Shown here piece after piece: positions 8,095 through 14,655 of a DNA stretch of 15,155 nt. Numbering within the stretch: the stretch's first letter is position 1; each line of letters begins with the position of its first letter. The stretch is from Chloroflexota bacterium (GTDB taxonomy: Bacteria > Chloroflexota > Dehalococcoidia > DSTF01 > RBG-16-68-14), in the NCBI GenBank assembly GCA_022573935.1, contig JACZTE010000001.1, forward strand, positions 1 to 15,155, in the 5' to 3' direction. The notes beneath the pieces were generated by a model. It searched no databases. It was not told where the DNA came from and saw only the letters and a list, made by a program, of their open reading frames with translations. The translations under genes were made by a program, and so were the position numbers.

Positions 8095-9451
8095 CCGTAG
8101 GCGAGAGCGAGCAGAGCAGCTTCACCACCTTCGCGTCCAGCTGTGTACCAGCACCGCCCTGTAGCACCTGGCGGGCGTCCTTGTCTGAGAGGGCGCCTCG
8201 ATACGGTCGAGTCGACGTGAGCGCGACGTAGGTATCGGCGACGGCGATGATGCGGGCCTCGATCGGGATCATCTCCTCTTCCCACATCTCCGGATAGCCT
8301 TTCGCGTCGGGCCGTTCATGGTGCGCGCCCACCCAGCGAGCGGCCTCCTCCATGCCGGGCAGCGCACCTAGAATCATCTCTGAGTAGGTGGGGTGCTTGC
8401 GCATCGCCTCCATCTCCTTCAGGGAAAGGATATCCGGCTTCGCGAGGACGCGCGCCGGGACGCCCAGCAACCCCACGTTGTGTAACAGGGCAGCGATGCG
8501 CAGCATCGACCTGCGTCCTGCGCTGAAGCCGAGTGACTCGGCGAGACGGTCGACGAGGTCAGCCGTGCGCTGGTTGTGGTGCTTCGTATTGTCACCCTTG
8601 GAGTCCGCCAGGCCGGCAAAGACCTTGGCGAAGGTGTACAGGTGGGTCGGGGAGCGGTCTGCCCCCTGGGGCTCCTCCGGGCAGGTAGCGGCGACGACCT
8701 GAGAGAGATCGTCGCGGTAGATGCCTAGCCAGAAGGCGTCGCTGCCGACAAGCTCGCGGGTCTTCTGCACCAACTCCGGATCGAGGGTGAGGCCGTCGTG
8801 CTCGCCAAGCTCGGCGAGGAGGTTGCGGCGGGCGACCAGCGCGTTGTCTTCGCCGGAGATCAGGAATTCGATCACGTCGGCTGTGGCGACGAGCCGTCCG
8901 ACGATGGGGATAGCCTCGCCTTTGAGCGACTGCGGATAGCCGTGGCCGTCCCAGCGCTCGTGGTGGCTGGCGATCGCTTCCTGGACAGTCGCATCGCAGT
9001 TGAGATCATGGGCCACCTGGGCGCCGCGTTCCGGGTGGGCGCGTAGCAGCTTGACCACGACCTCGGTGTCGTTCGGGGCGATCTCCAGAGCCAGCTGTTC
9101 GGGCGGCCTCTCCGGGCTGGAGTAGAAGATCGCCTCTTCGCTCACGTTGATCAGGCGGCAGATTTCGGCTGCTGCCGAGACGGCGCCAGCGTCGTGAAGG
9201 AGGGACGCGTAGCTAACGGCGCGGCGTACCTCCGTCGAAAGGCCCAGCGCTTGCGCTAGGTTGACAGCGATGTAGCAGACGCGTGCGGCGTGACCGGGCC
9301 GGTGCCCTTCCGCCAGGTCTAAGCCCTGCGCGAACGCGCTGGCCAGCTCTGCCCGAGAAGGCGCCGCCAAAGGCCACGGCTGTTCCTCGTCCTGCTTCTG
9401 GTGTTTGGGTTCGGCCGCTCGCGCGGCTGTCGATCGCTTGCTTGCGGGCAA
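8051..9451 (-). CDS. Double-HD, HD-GYP-type phosphohydrolase, partly degenerate
   Basis: A 466-residue soluble protein with two HD-type domains in tandem. Domain 1 (about 42-200) has H50/H54, an intact H86-D87 pair, H163-H164-E165 and D168-G-H-G-Y-P173, then D192. Domain 2 (about 283-450) has H324-N325 in place of HD, H377-H378-E379, D-A-K-G-Y-P (382-387) and D406. The lysine of the usual HDxGK is A90 in domain 1 and L328 in domain 2. HD-GYP proteins hydrolyse c-di-GMP at a two- or three-metal site. Domain 1 could still bind metal, while domain 2 is probably weakened or a sensor. The start is TTG at 9451 with GGAGG at 9462-9458 and 6-nt spacing. No sensor domain or membrane helix is seen, and the N- and C-termini are basic tails. 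It lies downstream of hppA on the same strand. Confidence 0.85.
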   Translation of the reverse strand: MPASKRSTAARAAEPKHQKQDEEQPWPLAAPSRAELASAFAQGLDLAEGHRPGHAARVCYIAVNLAQALGLSTEVRRAVSYASLLHDAGAVSAAAEICRLINVSEEAIFYSSPERPPEQLALEIAPNDTEVVVKLLRAHPERGAQVAHDLNCDATVQEAIASHHERWDGHGYPQSLKGEAIPIVGRLVATADVIEFLISGEDNALVARRNLLAELGEHDGLTLDPELVQKTRELVGSDAFWLGIYRDDLSQVVAATCPEEPQGADRSPTHLYTFAKVFAGLADSKGDNTKHHNQRTADLVDRLAESLGFSAGRRSMLRIAALLHNVGLLGVPARVLAKPDILSLKEMEAMRKHPTYSEMILGALPGMEEAARWVGAHHERPDAKGYPEMWEEEMIPIEARIIAVADTYVALTSTRPYRGALSDKDARQVLQGGAGTQLDAKVVKLLCSLSPTATSSRTAPRSRRKR

Positions 9452-9603
9452 GTTGCGCCTCCTCGATCCGTTTAGGTCTCGAAGGGATTATCGGCCTAGT
9501 GTTGGTCTGGGTGCAGCCGGAGGGGTGAAGAAGCCCGCGCGTGTACTCGATTACCGTCGTCGAGGGAGGCGGGCCATAGCTGAGAATGGGACGCTACGTT
9601 GCG

Positions 9604-9688
9604 TGGTTAGGCGATGAACAAGGGCGCTAACACCGGCGTGATCGTGCTCAGCAGCTTCACCAGCACGTGTGGCGATGGGCCTGCGGTT
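9604..9688 (-). repeat. Tandem copy of the hppA 3' end
   Basis: Bases 9604-9688 repeat 9695-9778 at an offset of 91 nt, with six substitutions and one inserted base: about 92% identity by eye. On the minus strand the copy still spells AGPSPHVLVKLLSTITPVL plus APLFIA and a TAA stop. The true gene has leucine at both changed proline positions. It has no start codon and lies just beyond the hppA stop. It is most simply a 91-bp tandem duplication of the gene end that is now drifting. Confidence 0.88.
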
Positions 9689-9697
9689 GTCCCCTGG

Positions 9698-11899
9698 CTA
9701 GGCGATGAACAAGGGCGCCAACACCAGCGTGATCGTGCTCAGCAGCTTCACCAGCACGTGCAGCGATGGGCCAGCGGTGTCCTTAAAGGGGTCGCCCACC
9801 GTATCGCCCACGACAGCGGCAGCGTGTGTGTCTGTGCCCTTGCCGATGACGTTGCCTTCATCGTCGAGCAGCTTACCTGCTTCAATGAACTTCTTGGCGT
9901 TGTCCCAGGCGCCGCCACTGTTGTTCAAGAAGGTGGCCAGGATCACCCCGCCAATGGTGCCTACCATCAGCAAACCGGCGACGGCCTGCCAGCCGGCGTT
10001 AGGGTCTAAGCCCGGCATGTAGCGGAAGATCAACCCGACTGCGATTGGCATCAGAATCACCAACATCCCCGGCGCGATCATCTCGCGCAGCGCGGCGCTC
10101 GTGGTGATATCCACCGCGCGGGCGTAGTCCGGCTCTTCCGTGCCCTCCATGATGCCCGGGTGCTCGCGGAACTGGCGCCTGACCTCCTCGATGATGTGGC
10201 CGCTGGCTGTGCCGACGGCTCGAATCGTGAGCGAGCTAAAGAGGAAGACGAGCATCACCCCCATGAGAGCACCGACGAAGACCTGTACGGTGGAGAGATC
10301 GATGGGCAGCGTCTGGTTGAGCGAGGTGATCACGGTCCCGTCGGCCAGCGGCTTGCCCGATTCTATGAGCTCTTCCTTCACCTTGTTCAGATAGGCGCTG
10401 AAGAGGAGGAAGGCAGCCAGCGCCGCGGAACCGACAGCGTAGCCCTTGGTGAGCGCCTTGGTGGTGTTGCCCACGGCATCCAGGCTGTCGGTAATCTCGC
10501 GCGCCTCTGGCGGGGCGCCTGCCATCTGGTTAATGCCACCGGCGTTGTCGGTGATCGGGCCGAAGGTGTCCATCGCCAGGATATAGGCGGCGGTCATCAG
10601 CATCCCCATCGTCGCCACAGCCGTGCCGAAGATACCCGCGCTGAACCTGCCCACGCCCTCCTGGTCCGCTATCGGCGACTCTGCGCCCAGCAGGAAGGAG
10701 GCGACCAGCGCCGAGCCGACGGCGATGGCGGTGAGCGCCGTCGTCTCCATTCCGACGGCAGTACCGATGATGATGTTCGTCGCCGGCCCCGTCTTCGACG
10801 CCCTGGCGATCTCCTGTACCGGCCGCCAGCTACCCGATGTGTAGTACTGCGTGATGAAGACGAAGGCGATTCCCGTCGCGATACCGACGAGCCCGGCCCC
10901 GAAGAACCAGACCCACGAGTCGTCCATCATCATGTATGTGGTGAAGGCAAGAAAGCCGGCGGAGAGGCCGACGGCGGTGTAGTAGCCCTTGTTGAGCGGC
11001 CCCATCGCATCCTTCTCGCGGCCGGTAGTGAGGAACGGCACGGCGATCAGCGCGACCATGGTGGCGAGGATGCCGAACGACCGGAGGACGAGCGGGAAGA
11101 GTATCCATTCGATGTTGCCCGTCGCCTGGAAGATCGCTACCCCCAGGATCATCGCGCCGATGTTCTCCGCCGACATCGACTCGAACAGGTCGGCGCCGCG
11201 GCCGGCGCAGTCGCCCACGTTGTCGCCTACCAGATCGGCGATGACAGCAGCGTTACGCGGGTCATCCTCGGGGATGCCGGCCTCTATTTTGCCTACCAAG
11301 TCCGCGCCCACGTCGGCAGCCTTGGTGTAGATGCCTCCACCCAGCTGGGCGAAGAGGGCGACGAAGCTGGCGCCGAAGCCGAACCCGACGATGAGGAAGG
11401 GCGTATCCGCGACCTCGTTGCCGAGCACACTGCTGTAGAATGCGTAGATGCCGGAGACGCCGAGCAGGCTGAGCGCCGTGACGAGGAAGCCGGAGACGGC
11501 GCCACCCCGTAGCGAGACGGTGACGGCCTCCTTGAGGCTCTTCTGCGCGGCGGCGGCGGCGCGCACGTTCGAGCGAACCGAGATGTACATGCCGATCAGC
11601 CCGGCGGCGCCGGAGGCGATCGCACCCACGATGAAGGCGACGCCGGTGAGAATGCCCAGTTCGATATCGTTATCGAGGAAGCCGACGAGGACGCCGATGA
11701 TCACGGACGTCGCCACCGCCATGATGGCGATGGTGCGGTACTGGCGGCTAAGGAAGGCGTTCGCCCCCTCGAAGATCATGTTGGCGATGCGGCGCATCTC
11801 GTCGGTGCCCGTATCGCGGCGCAGCACGTCCCAGGCGAGCCAAAGCGCGAAGAGCACGGCGGCGAAGCCAGAGAACGGTACGATCCAGATTAACTCCAT
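9698..11899 (-). CDS. hppA: Membrane-bound proton-translocating pyrophosphatase (K+-independent type)
   Basis: An integral membrane enzyme of 733 residues, with about 16 helices expected for the family, that couples hydrolysis of pyrophosphate to proton pumping. The acidic substrate motifs are intact: DVGADLVGK at 196-204, DNVGDCAGRGADLFES from D226, and GDTVGDPFKDTAGPS from G698 near the C-terminus. The subtype motif GNTTKALTKG has K481 and T484, the K+-independent signature; K+-dependent enzymes have Ala at the first of these. H+ rather than Na+ pumping is inferred from this, because Na+-pumping members are K+-dependent. The ATG at 11899 has AGGAG at 11910-11906 with 6-nt spacing. It can recycle biosynthetic pyrophosphate to support the same gradient the nearby ATP synthase uses. 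The last 25 codons are duplicated beyond the stop. Confidence 0.97.
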   Translation of the reverse strand: MELIWIVPFSGFAAVLFALWLAWDVLRRDTGTDEMRRIANMIFEGANAFLSRQYRTIAIMAVATSVIIGVLVGFLDNDIELGILTGVAFIVGAIASGAAGLIGMYISVRSNVRAAAAAQKSLKEAVTVSLRGGAVSGFLVTALSLLGVSGIYAFYSSVLGNEVADTPFLIVGFGFGASFVALFAQLGGGIYTKAADVGADLVGKIEAGIPEDDPRNAAVIADLVGDNVGDCAGRGADLFESMSAENIGAMILGVAIFQATGNIEWILFPLVLRSFGILATMVALIAVPFLTTGREKDAMGPLNKGYYTAVGLSAGFLAFTTYMMMDDSWVWFFGAGLVGIATGIAFVFITQYYTSGSWRPVQEIARASKTGPATNIIIGTAVGMETTALTAIAVGSALVASFLLGAESPIADQEGVGRFSAGIFGTAVATMGMLMTAAYILAMDTFGPITDNAGGINQMAGAPPEAREITDSLDAVGNTTKALTKGYAVGSAALAAFLLFSAYLNKVKEELIESGKPLADGTVITSLNQTLPIDLSTVQVFVGALMGVMLVFLFSSLTIRAVGTASGHIIEEVRRQFREHPGIMEGTEEPDYARAVDITTSAALREMIAPGMLVILMPIAVGLIFRYMPGLDPNAGWQAVAGLLMVGTIGGVILATFLNNSGGAWDNAKKFIEAGKLLDDEGNVIGKGTDTHAAAVVGDTVGDPFKDTAGPSLHVLVKLLSTITLVLAPLFIA

Positions 11900-11951
11900 G
11901 GATAACTCCTACTAAAAGGGAATGCTTACAGGCATACTCAGGCAAACGTAA

Positions 11952-11968
11952 TGGAGGCTTCGCCTCCA
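11952..11968 (-). promoter_or_regulatory. Hairpin at the 5' end of the hppA leader
   Basis: TGGAGGC at 11952-11958 pairs perfectly with GCCTCCA at 11962-11968 around a 3-base loop. If the predicted promoter is right, transcription starts near 11970, so the hairpin would form the very first bases of a leader of about 70 nt. It contains GGAGG within the stem, but far from the start codon. Messenger stabilisation is one possible role. There is no U-run, so a terminator is unlikely. Confidence 0.45.
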
Positions 11969-11976
11969 CGTGCCGG

Positions 11977-12005
11977 AGTGTATCAACGCCCCAAGCTACG
12001 ATCAA
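11977..12005 (-). promoter_or_regulatory. Sigma70-type promoter candidate for hppA
   Basis: On the minus strand TTGATC (12005-12000) and TACACT (11982-11977) are 17 bases apart, each matching 4 of 6 positions. The -35 box is identical to that proposed for the atp operon. The predicted start is near 11970. Confidence 0.42.
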
Positions 12006-12059
12006 GCGTGGCCACCCGCCTCTGCCTCCAACGGGCTCGCACCAGACGAGCGCCCTCGC

Positions 12060-12065
12060 TATGAT
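12060..12065 (+). promoter_or_regulatory. Possible -10 box for the lipoprotein gene
   Basis: TATGAT (5 of 6 consensus) lies 26 nt before the start codon at 12091. No convincing -35 element is found 16-18 bases upstream, so this is a weak call based on the -10 box and its position in the divergent gap with hppA. Confidence 0.25.
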
Positions 12066-12090
12066 CTGTAGGATTGCCTTCGGAGGTACC

Positions 12091-12915
12091 ATGCAGCGAG
12101 TCAACAAGCCGCGCTTCTCTCACCAGGCGGCCGCCGTCGCCGGCGGCCTGCTGCTGGCGCTGCTGCTCGCTGGCTGTCGGAGCAGCGCAGCGCCCGCCCC
12201 GACGCCTACGGCGACGTCGCCGCCCCCGACGCCAACGGCGGAAGTCAGCGCGCTGCCGCTGGTGCGCTTCCACTACGTCGCTTCACTCACCCTGCGCGAG
12301 ACCGGCGTAGATGCTGGGGGCGACGAGGTGGTGATCTCCACCGAGGGCAACTTCGAGTCGCCCGATCGCCACGCCTTTATCCACATCATCGACCTGGGCG
12401 AAGACACCGTCATCCGCAGCGCCGTGATCATCGGCGAGGAGGCCTGGATCCAGGCAGACGGCGAACCGTGGCGAGCGACGACGCGTGACGATCCTGAGCT
12501 GACCGATCTGCTGGCCGTCGCCTTCACCGCGACTCGTCCCCAATTTCTGGGCGGCCCCGAGTTCCGGCTGGTGCAGGAGAGCGTCCGCCGCTTGCCATCG
12601 ACCGAGGAGATTGTGAACGGCGTGGCGGCCAACCACTATCAGGTGGGCCAGGCTGGCCGCGAGTTCGTGGAGATGTTTCTCGTGCCAGAAGCGCTGTTGG
12701 GGAACCTAGCAGACCTCGCTTGGGACCTCTGGCTTGCCGAAGAGGGAGCCTGGCCGGTGCGCCTGGTCGCCTCTACCATCGTGATCAACACCGTCGATGT
12801 GCTGCAGGAGCTGGAGCTGGAAGCTCCTGTCTACTGGGAGCTGCGAATCGACATCTCCCGCCCCAACGATCCGGAGCTGTCGGTGATGCCGCCCAAGATA
12901 GAAGGCGATGAGTAG
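12091..12915 (+). CDS. Lipoprotein, LppX/LolA-like fold suspected
   Basis: A 274-residue exported lipoprotein. The signal peptide has basic residues (R3, K6, R8), a hydrophobic stretch (about 13-27) and the lipobox L-A-G-C with C29 as the lipidated cysteine. A Pro/Thr/Ala-rich spacer follows (about 31-55). The mature part is predicted to be rich in beta strands (FHYVASLTLRETG, then VVISTEGNFESPDRHAFIHI, IIGEEAWIQADGEPWRA, VNGVAANHYQV). It looks like LppX/LprAFG or LolA-type lipid carriers, but no defining motif settles this. I chose ATG 12091 because GGAGG at 12082-12086 is 4 nt away; the upstream ATG at 12061 has no such site. It is divergent from hppA and stands alone. Its ligand is unknown. 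Confidence 0.8.
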   Translation: MQRVNKPRFSHQAAAVAGGLLLALLLAGCRSSAAPAPTPTATSPPPTPTAEVSALPLVRFHYVASLTLRETGVDAGGDEVVISTEGNFESPDRHAFIHIIDLGEDTVIRSAVIIGEEAWIQADGEPWRATTRDDPELTDLLAVAFTATRPQFLGGPEFRLVQESVRRLPSTEEIVNGVAANHYQVGQAGREFVEMFLVPEALLGNLADLAWDLWLAEEGAWPVRLVASTIVINTVDVLQELELEAPVYWELRIDISRPNDPELSVMPPKIEGDE

Positions 12916-12924
12916 TTGATTCTT

Positions 12925-13100
12925 GCTAGCGCCTGTACGATGGCCACCGATACGCTAGCGCCTGCACGACGGGCGCGGGTGATCACAGATGGGCACAGAT
13001 ACGCTGGCGCCTGTACGTTGGCCACAGATGATCACAGATAGACACAGATACGCTAGCGCCTGCACGACGGGCGCGGGTGATCACAGATGGGCACAGCTAC
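12925..13100 (+). repeat. Imperfect tandem repeat, 49-nt period
   Basis: Units begin with GCTAGCGCCTG or GCTGGCGCCTG at 12925, 12954, 13003 and 13052. The first is a short 29-nt unit; the other three are 49 nt. Units two and four differ at one base, while unit three differs in its middle part. Each long unit ends with GATCACAGAT followed by a second ACAG-type word. It fills the gap between the lipoprotein and the crotonase gene. Cumulative short words such as CACAGAT are common in intergenic repeats of environmental bacteria. Confidence 0.88.
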
Positions 13101-13144
13101 GCCGTTGACAGCCCCCGATGCCATTGGTACGCTGCACAGCGCCC

Positions 13145-13915
13145 ATGGGCTATCGCACGCTGACGCTGGAGACGAAGGGCCCGCTGGCCTTCTTGCGCCT
13201 CGCCCGGCCGGAGCGGGGCAACCCCATCGACCGCCTCTTCCTGCAGGAGCTCGACGCGGCCTGCGCCGCCATCAACGACGATCCGGAGGTGCGCGTCGCG
13301 ATCCTCACCGGCGAGGGCGACGTCTTCTCGTCGGGCTGGGAACCCGCGGAGGTTAGCCCGGAGGCGTTCGACCCTGCGGAGTGGCGGCGACGCGCGCCCT
13401 TCGTCGCGCTGGAGGAGATGGGCCAACCGATCATCTGCGCCCTGAACGGCGACGCGACCAGCGCCGGATTGGAGCTGGCCCTGGCCTGCGATGTGCGCCT
13501 GGCCGCCGAGGGCGTTCGCCTGGCTCTGCCGGAGACGGCGCAGGGGCTGCTGCCGATGGCGGGCGGCACTCAGCGTCTGGCTCGCCTCGTCGGCCGCGCC
13601 CATGCCCTGCGGCTGATCTTGCTGGCCGAACCGATCGACGCCGAGGAGGCGCGGCGCATCGGCCTGGTAAGCGCCGTTTCGCCCGCCGGCGAGCTCCTCG
13701 CCGAAACCGAGGCGTTGGCGCTGCGCATGGCGTCGCGAGGGCCGATCGCGCTTCGATACGCCAAGGAGGCCGTGCGAAGGGGGATGGAGCAGCCGCTGGA
13801 GCAGGCCTTGCGCTTCGAGACCGACCTCACGATCATCCTGCAGACGACGGAGGATCGCGCCGAGGGAGTACGCGCGTTCCTGGAGAAGCGAGAACCCAAG
13901 TTCAAGGGGAGGTAA
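13145..13915 (+). CDS. Enoyl-CoA hydratase/isomerase family protein (crotonase)
   Basis: A 256-residue crotonase-fold protein counted from ATG 13145. Two glutamates align with the acid/base pair of enoyl-CoA hydratase: E110 in SAGLELALACDVRLA and E130 in LALPETAQGLLP, followed by MAGGTQRLARLVG. The first oxyanion-hole segment reads VFSSGWEP instead of the usual FSAGADI, so the substrate pocket is unusual and the exact reaction (hydration, isomerisation or other acyl-CoA chemistry) is open. An in-frame ATG at 13118 would add nine residues that do not resemble the family start (MGYRTLTLETKGPLAFLRL does). Neither start has a clear ribosome site. One base separates its stop from the next gene, so the two are probably translated together. 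Confidence 0.88.
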   Translation: MGYRTLTLETKGPLAFLRLARPERGNPIDRLFLQELDAACAAINDDPEVRVAILTGEGDVFSSGWEPAEVSPEAFDPAEWRRRAPFVALEEMGQPIICALNGDATSAGLELALACDVRLAAEGVRLALPETAQGLLPMAGGTQRLARLVGRAHALRLILLAEPIDAEEARRIGLVSAVSPAGELLAETEALALRMASRGPIALRYAKEAVRRGMEQPLEQALRFETDLTIILQTTEDRAEGVRAFLEKREPKFKGR

Positions 13916-13916
13916 T

Positions 13917-14171
13917 GTGCGGCTGATCCTGGATGCGGACGAAGCCTGGTCGATCATGACGCTGACCGTCTCGCAGGTGCTGGACGGCACCGAGCTCTCC
14001 GACGACGGCCGCGCCGCCGTTCGCAAGTGGCGGAGCGATCGCGCCGATGGTACCGAGGCGATGAACGTGCTGGCCGAGGAGATGAACGAGGCGCTGGGCA
14101 ATATCATCGACGAGCGAACGCGCAAACTGATCCGGCGCAAAGGGCGCTACATCTCCAGCGCGGACCGGTAG
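13917..14171 (+). CDS. Small charged protein, paralogue of the one at 14331
   Basis: An 84-residue soluble protein, predicted all helical, strongly charged and with a basic C-terminus. I do not recognise the family. It shares LD-x-DEAW, LSD-x-x-RA-x-VR-x-WRS, EAM and a following L-x-x-x-x-NE pattern with the gene at 14331. That is about 40% identity by eye, so the two are paralogues. GTG at 13917 is the start, with GGGGAGG at 13906-13912 spaced by 4 nt. It lies one base after the stop of the crotonase gene, which points to a bicistronic unit and perhaps a related job. Confidence 0.72.
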   Translation: MRLILDADEAWSIMTLTVSQVLDGTELSDDGRAAVRKWRSDRADGTEAMNVLAEEMNEALGNIIDERTRKLIRRKGRYISSADR

Positions 14172-14198
14172 TGATGGAGCAGGAACGTTGGAACCGAA

Positions 14199-14274
14199 GG
14201 CTGGGCTTCAGCCGAACCACCGTAGGCCGGGCTTCAGCCCGGCGAAGAAGATTCGGCCAGCCTGAAGGCTGGCC
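14199..14274. repeat. Cluster of three palindromes (REP-like)
   Basis: Three inverted repeats follow one another. 14199-14213 has 5-bp arms GGCTG/CAGCC. 14226-14243 has perfect 8-bp arms GCCGGGCT/AGCCCGGC around TC. 14255-14274 has perfect 8-bp arms GGCCAGCC/GGCTGGCC around TGAA. All share a centre of the GCTTCAGC or GCCTGAAGGC type. They fill the 159-nt gap between the two small paralogous genes. There are no U-runs, so they do not look like terminators. Confidence 0.8.
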
Positions 14275-14330
14275 TTCGGGAGGAGCTACGAAGGTGGTCG
14301 AGCCGAGCGGAAGAGGGAACAACGGGCAGG

Positions 14331-14570
14331 ATGAAGGTTGAACTAGACATCGACGAGGCGTGGGATCTGATGTCCCTCGTCGTCGCCCGCCTCGCGAAGG
14401 ACGCCTCGCTATCCGATAGCGACCGGGCGAAGGTGCGCCGGTGGCGCAGCAACACGATGCGACCGGAGGGCGAGGCGATGCGTCTCCTCACAGGCAAGCT
14501 GAACGAGGACCTGGCTGCGGCCATGGAGCGCAAGAAGCGCAGCCAGATCCGCAAGCCGGACTGGCGATAG
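14331..14570 (+). CDS. Small charged protein, paralogue of the one at 13917
   Basis: A 79-residue soluble protein beginning MKVELDIDEAWDLMSLVVAR, with the central VRRWRS and EAMRLL motifs shared with its neighbour. It is predicted to be helical with a basic tail (ERKKRSQIRKPDWR). It is of no recognised family. The ATG at 14331 has only a weak purine stretch before it (GGGCAGG). It lies on the same strand as the crotonase genes, separated from the first paralogue by palindromes and from the second crotonase by another inverted-repeat element. Its high Asp/Glu/Arg content and lack of cysteines, signal or membrane segments suggest a cytoplasmic accessory protein. Confidence 0.68.
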   Translation: MKVELDIDEAWDLMSLVVARLAKDASLSDSDRAKVRRWRSNTMRPEGEAMRLLTGKLNEDLAAAMERKKRSQIRKPDWR

Positions 14571-14580
14571 CCCTTCGATG

Positions 14581-14641
14581 GCGACGCGTCTAAGACAGCC
14601 TCGTAGGGACAGAGCTTCAGCTCTGTCCGGCTTCGCGTCGC
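14581..14641. repeat. 61-nt nested inverted-repeat element
   Basis: The outer 8-bp arms are GCGACGCG at 14581-14588 and CGCGTCGC at 14634-14641, exact reverse complements. They enclose a perfect 10-bp hairpin, GGACAGAGCT (14607-14616) and AGCTCTGTCC (14619-14628), separated by TC. The centre GCTTCAGC matches the palindromes at 14226 and 14255. The element fills most of the gap before the second crotonase gene. No U-run follows. Confidence 0.78.
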
Positions 14642-14655
14642 GAGAGAGATAGCGG

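Noticed and set aside
10160..11512. A 450-codon open frame on the plus strand
   Set aside because: It is antisense to hppA, which has all expected motifs. The translated product is low-complexity Arg/Glu/Asp/Gly and matches no family.
12925..13100. Possible CRISPR array
   Set aside because: The units are contiguous 49-nt repeats without unique spacers, and unit length and content vary. No cas genes are nearby.
14199..14274. Intrinsic terminators between the small genes
   Set aside because: The hairpins are strong but no T-rich run follows any of them, and three in a row with a shared centre fit a repeat family better.
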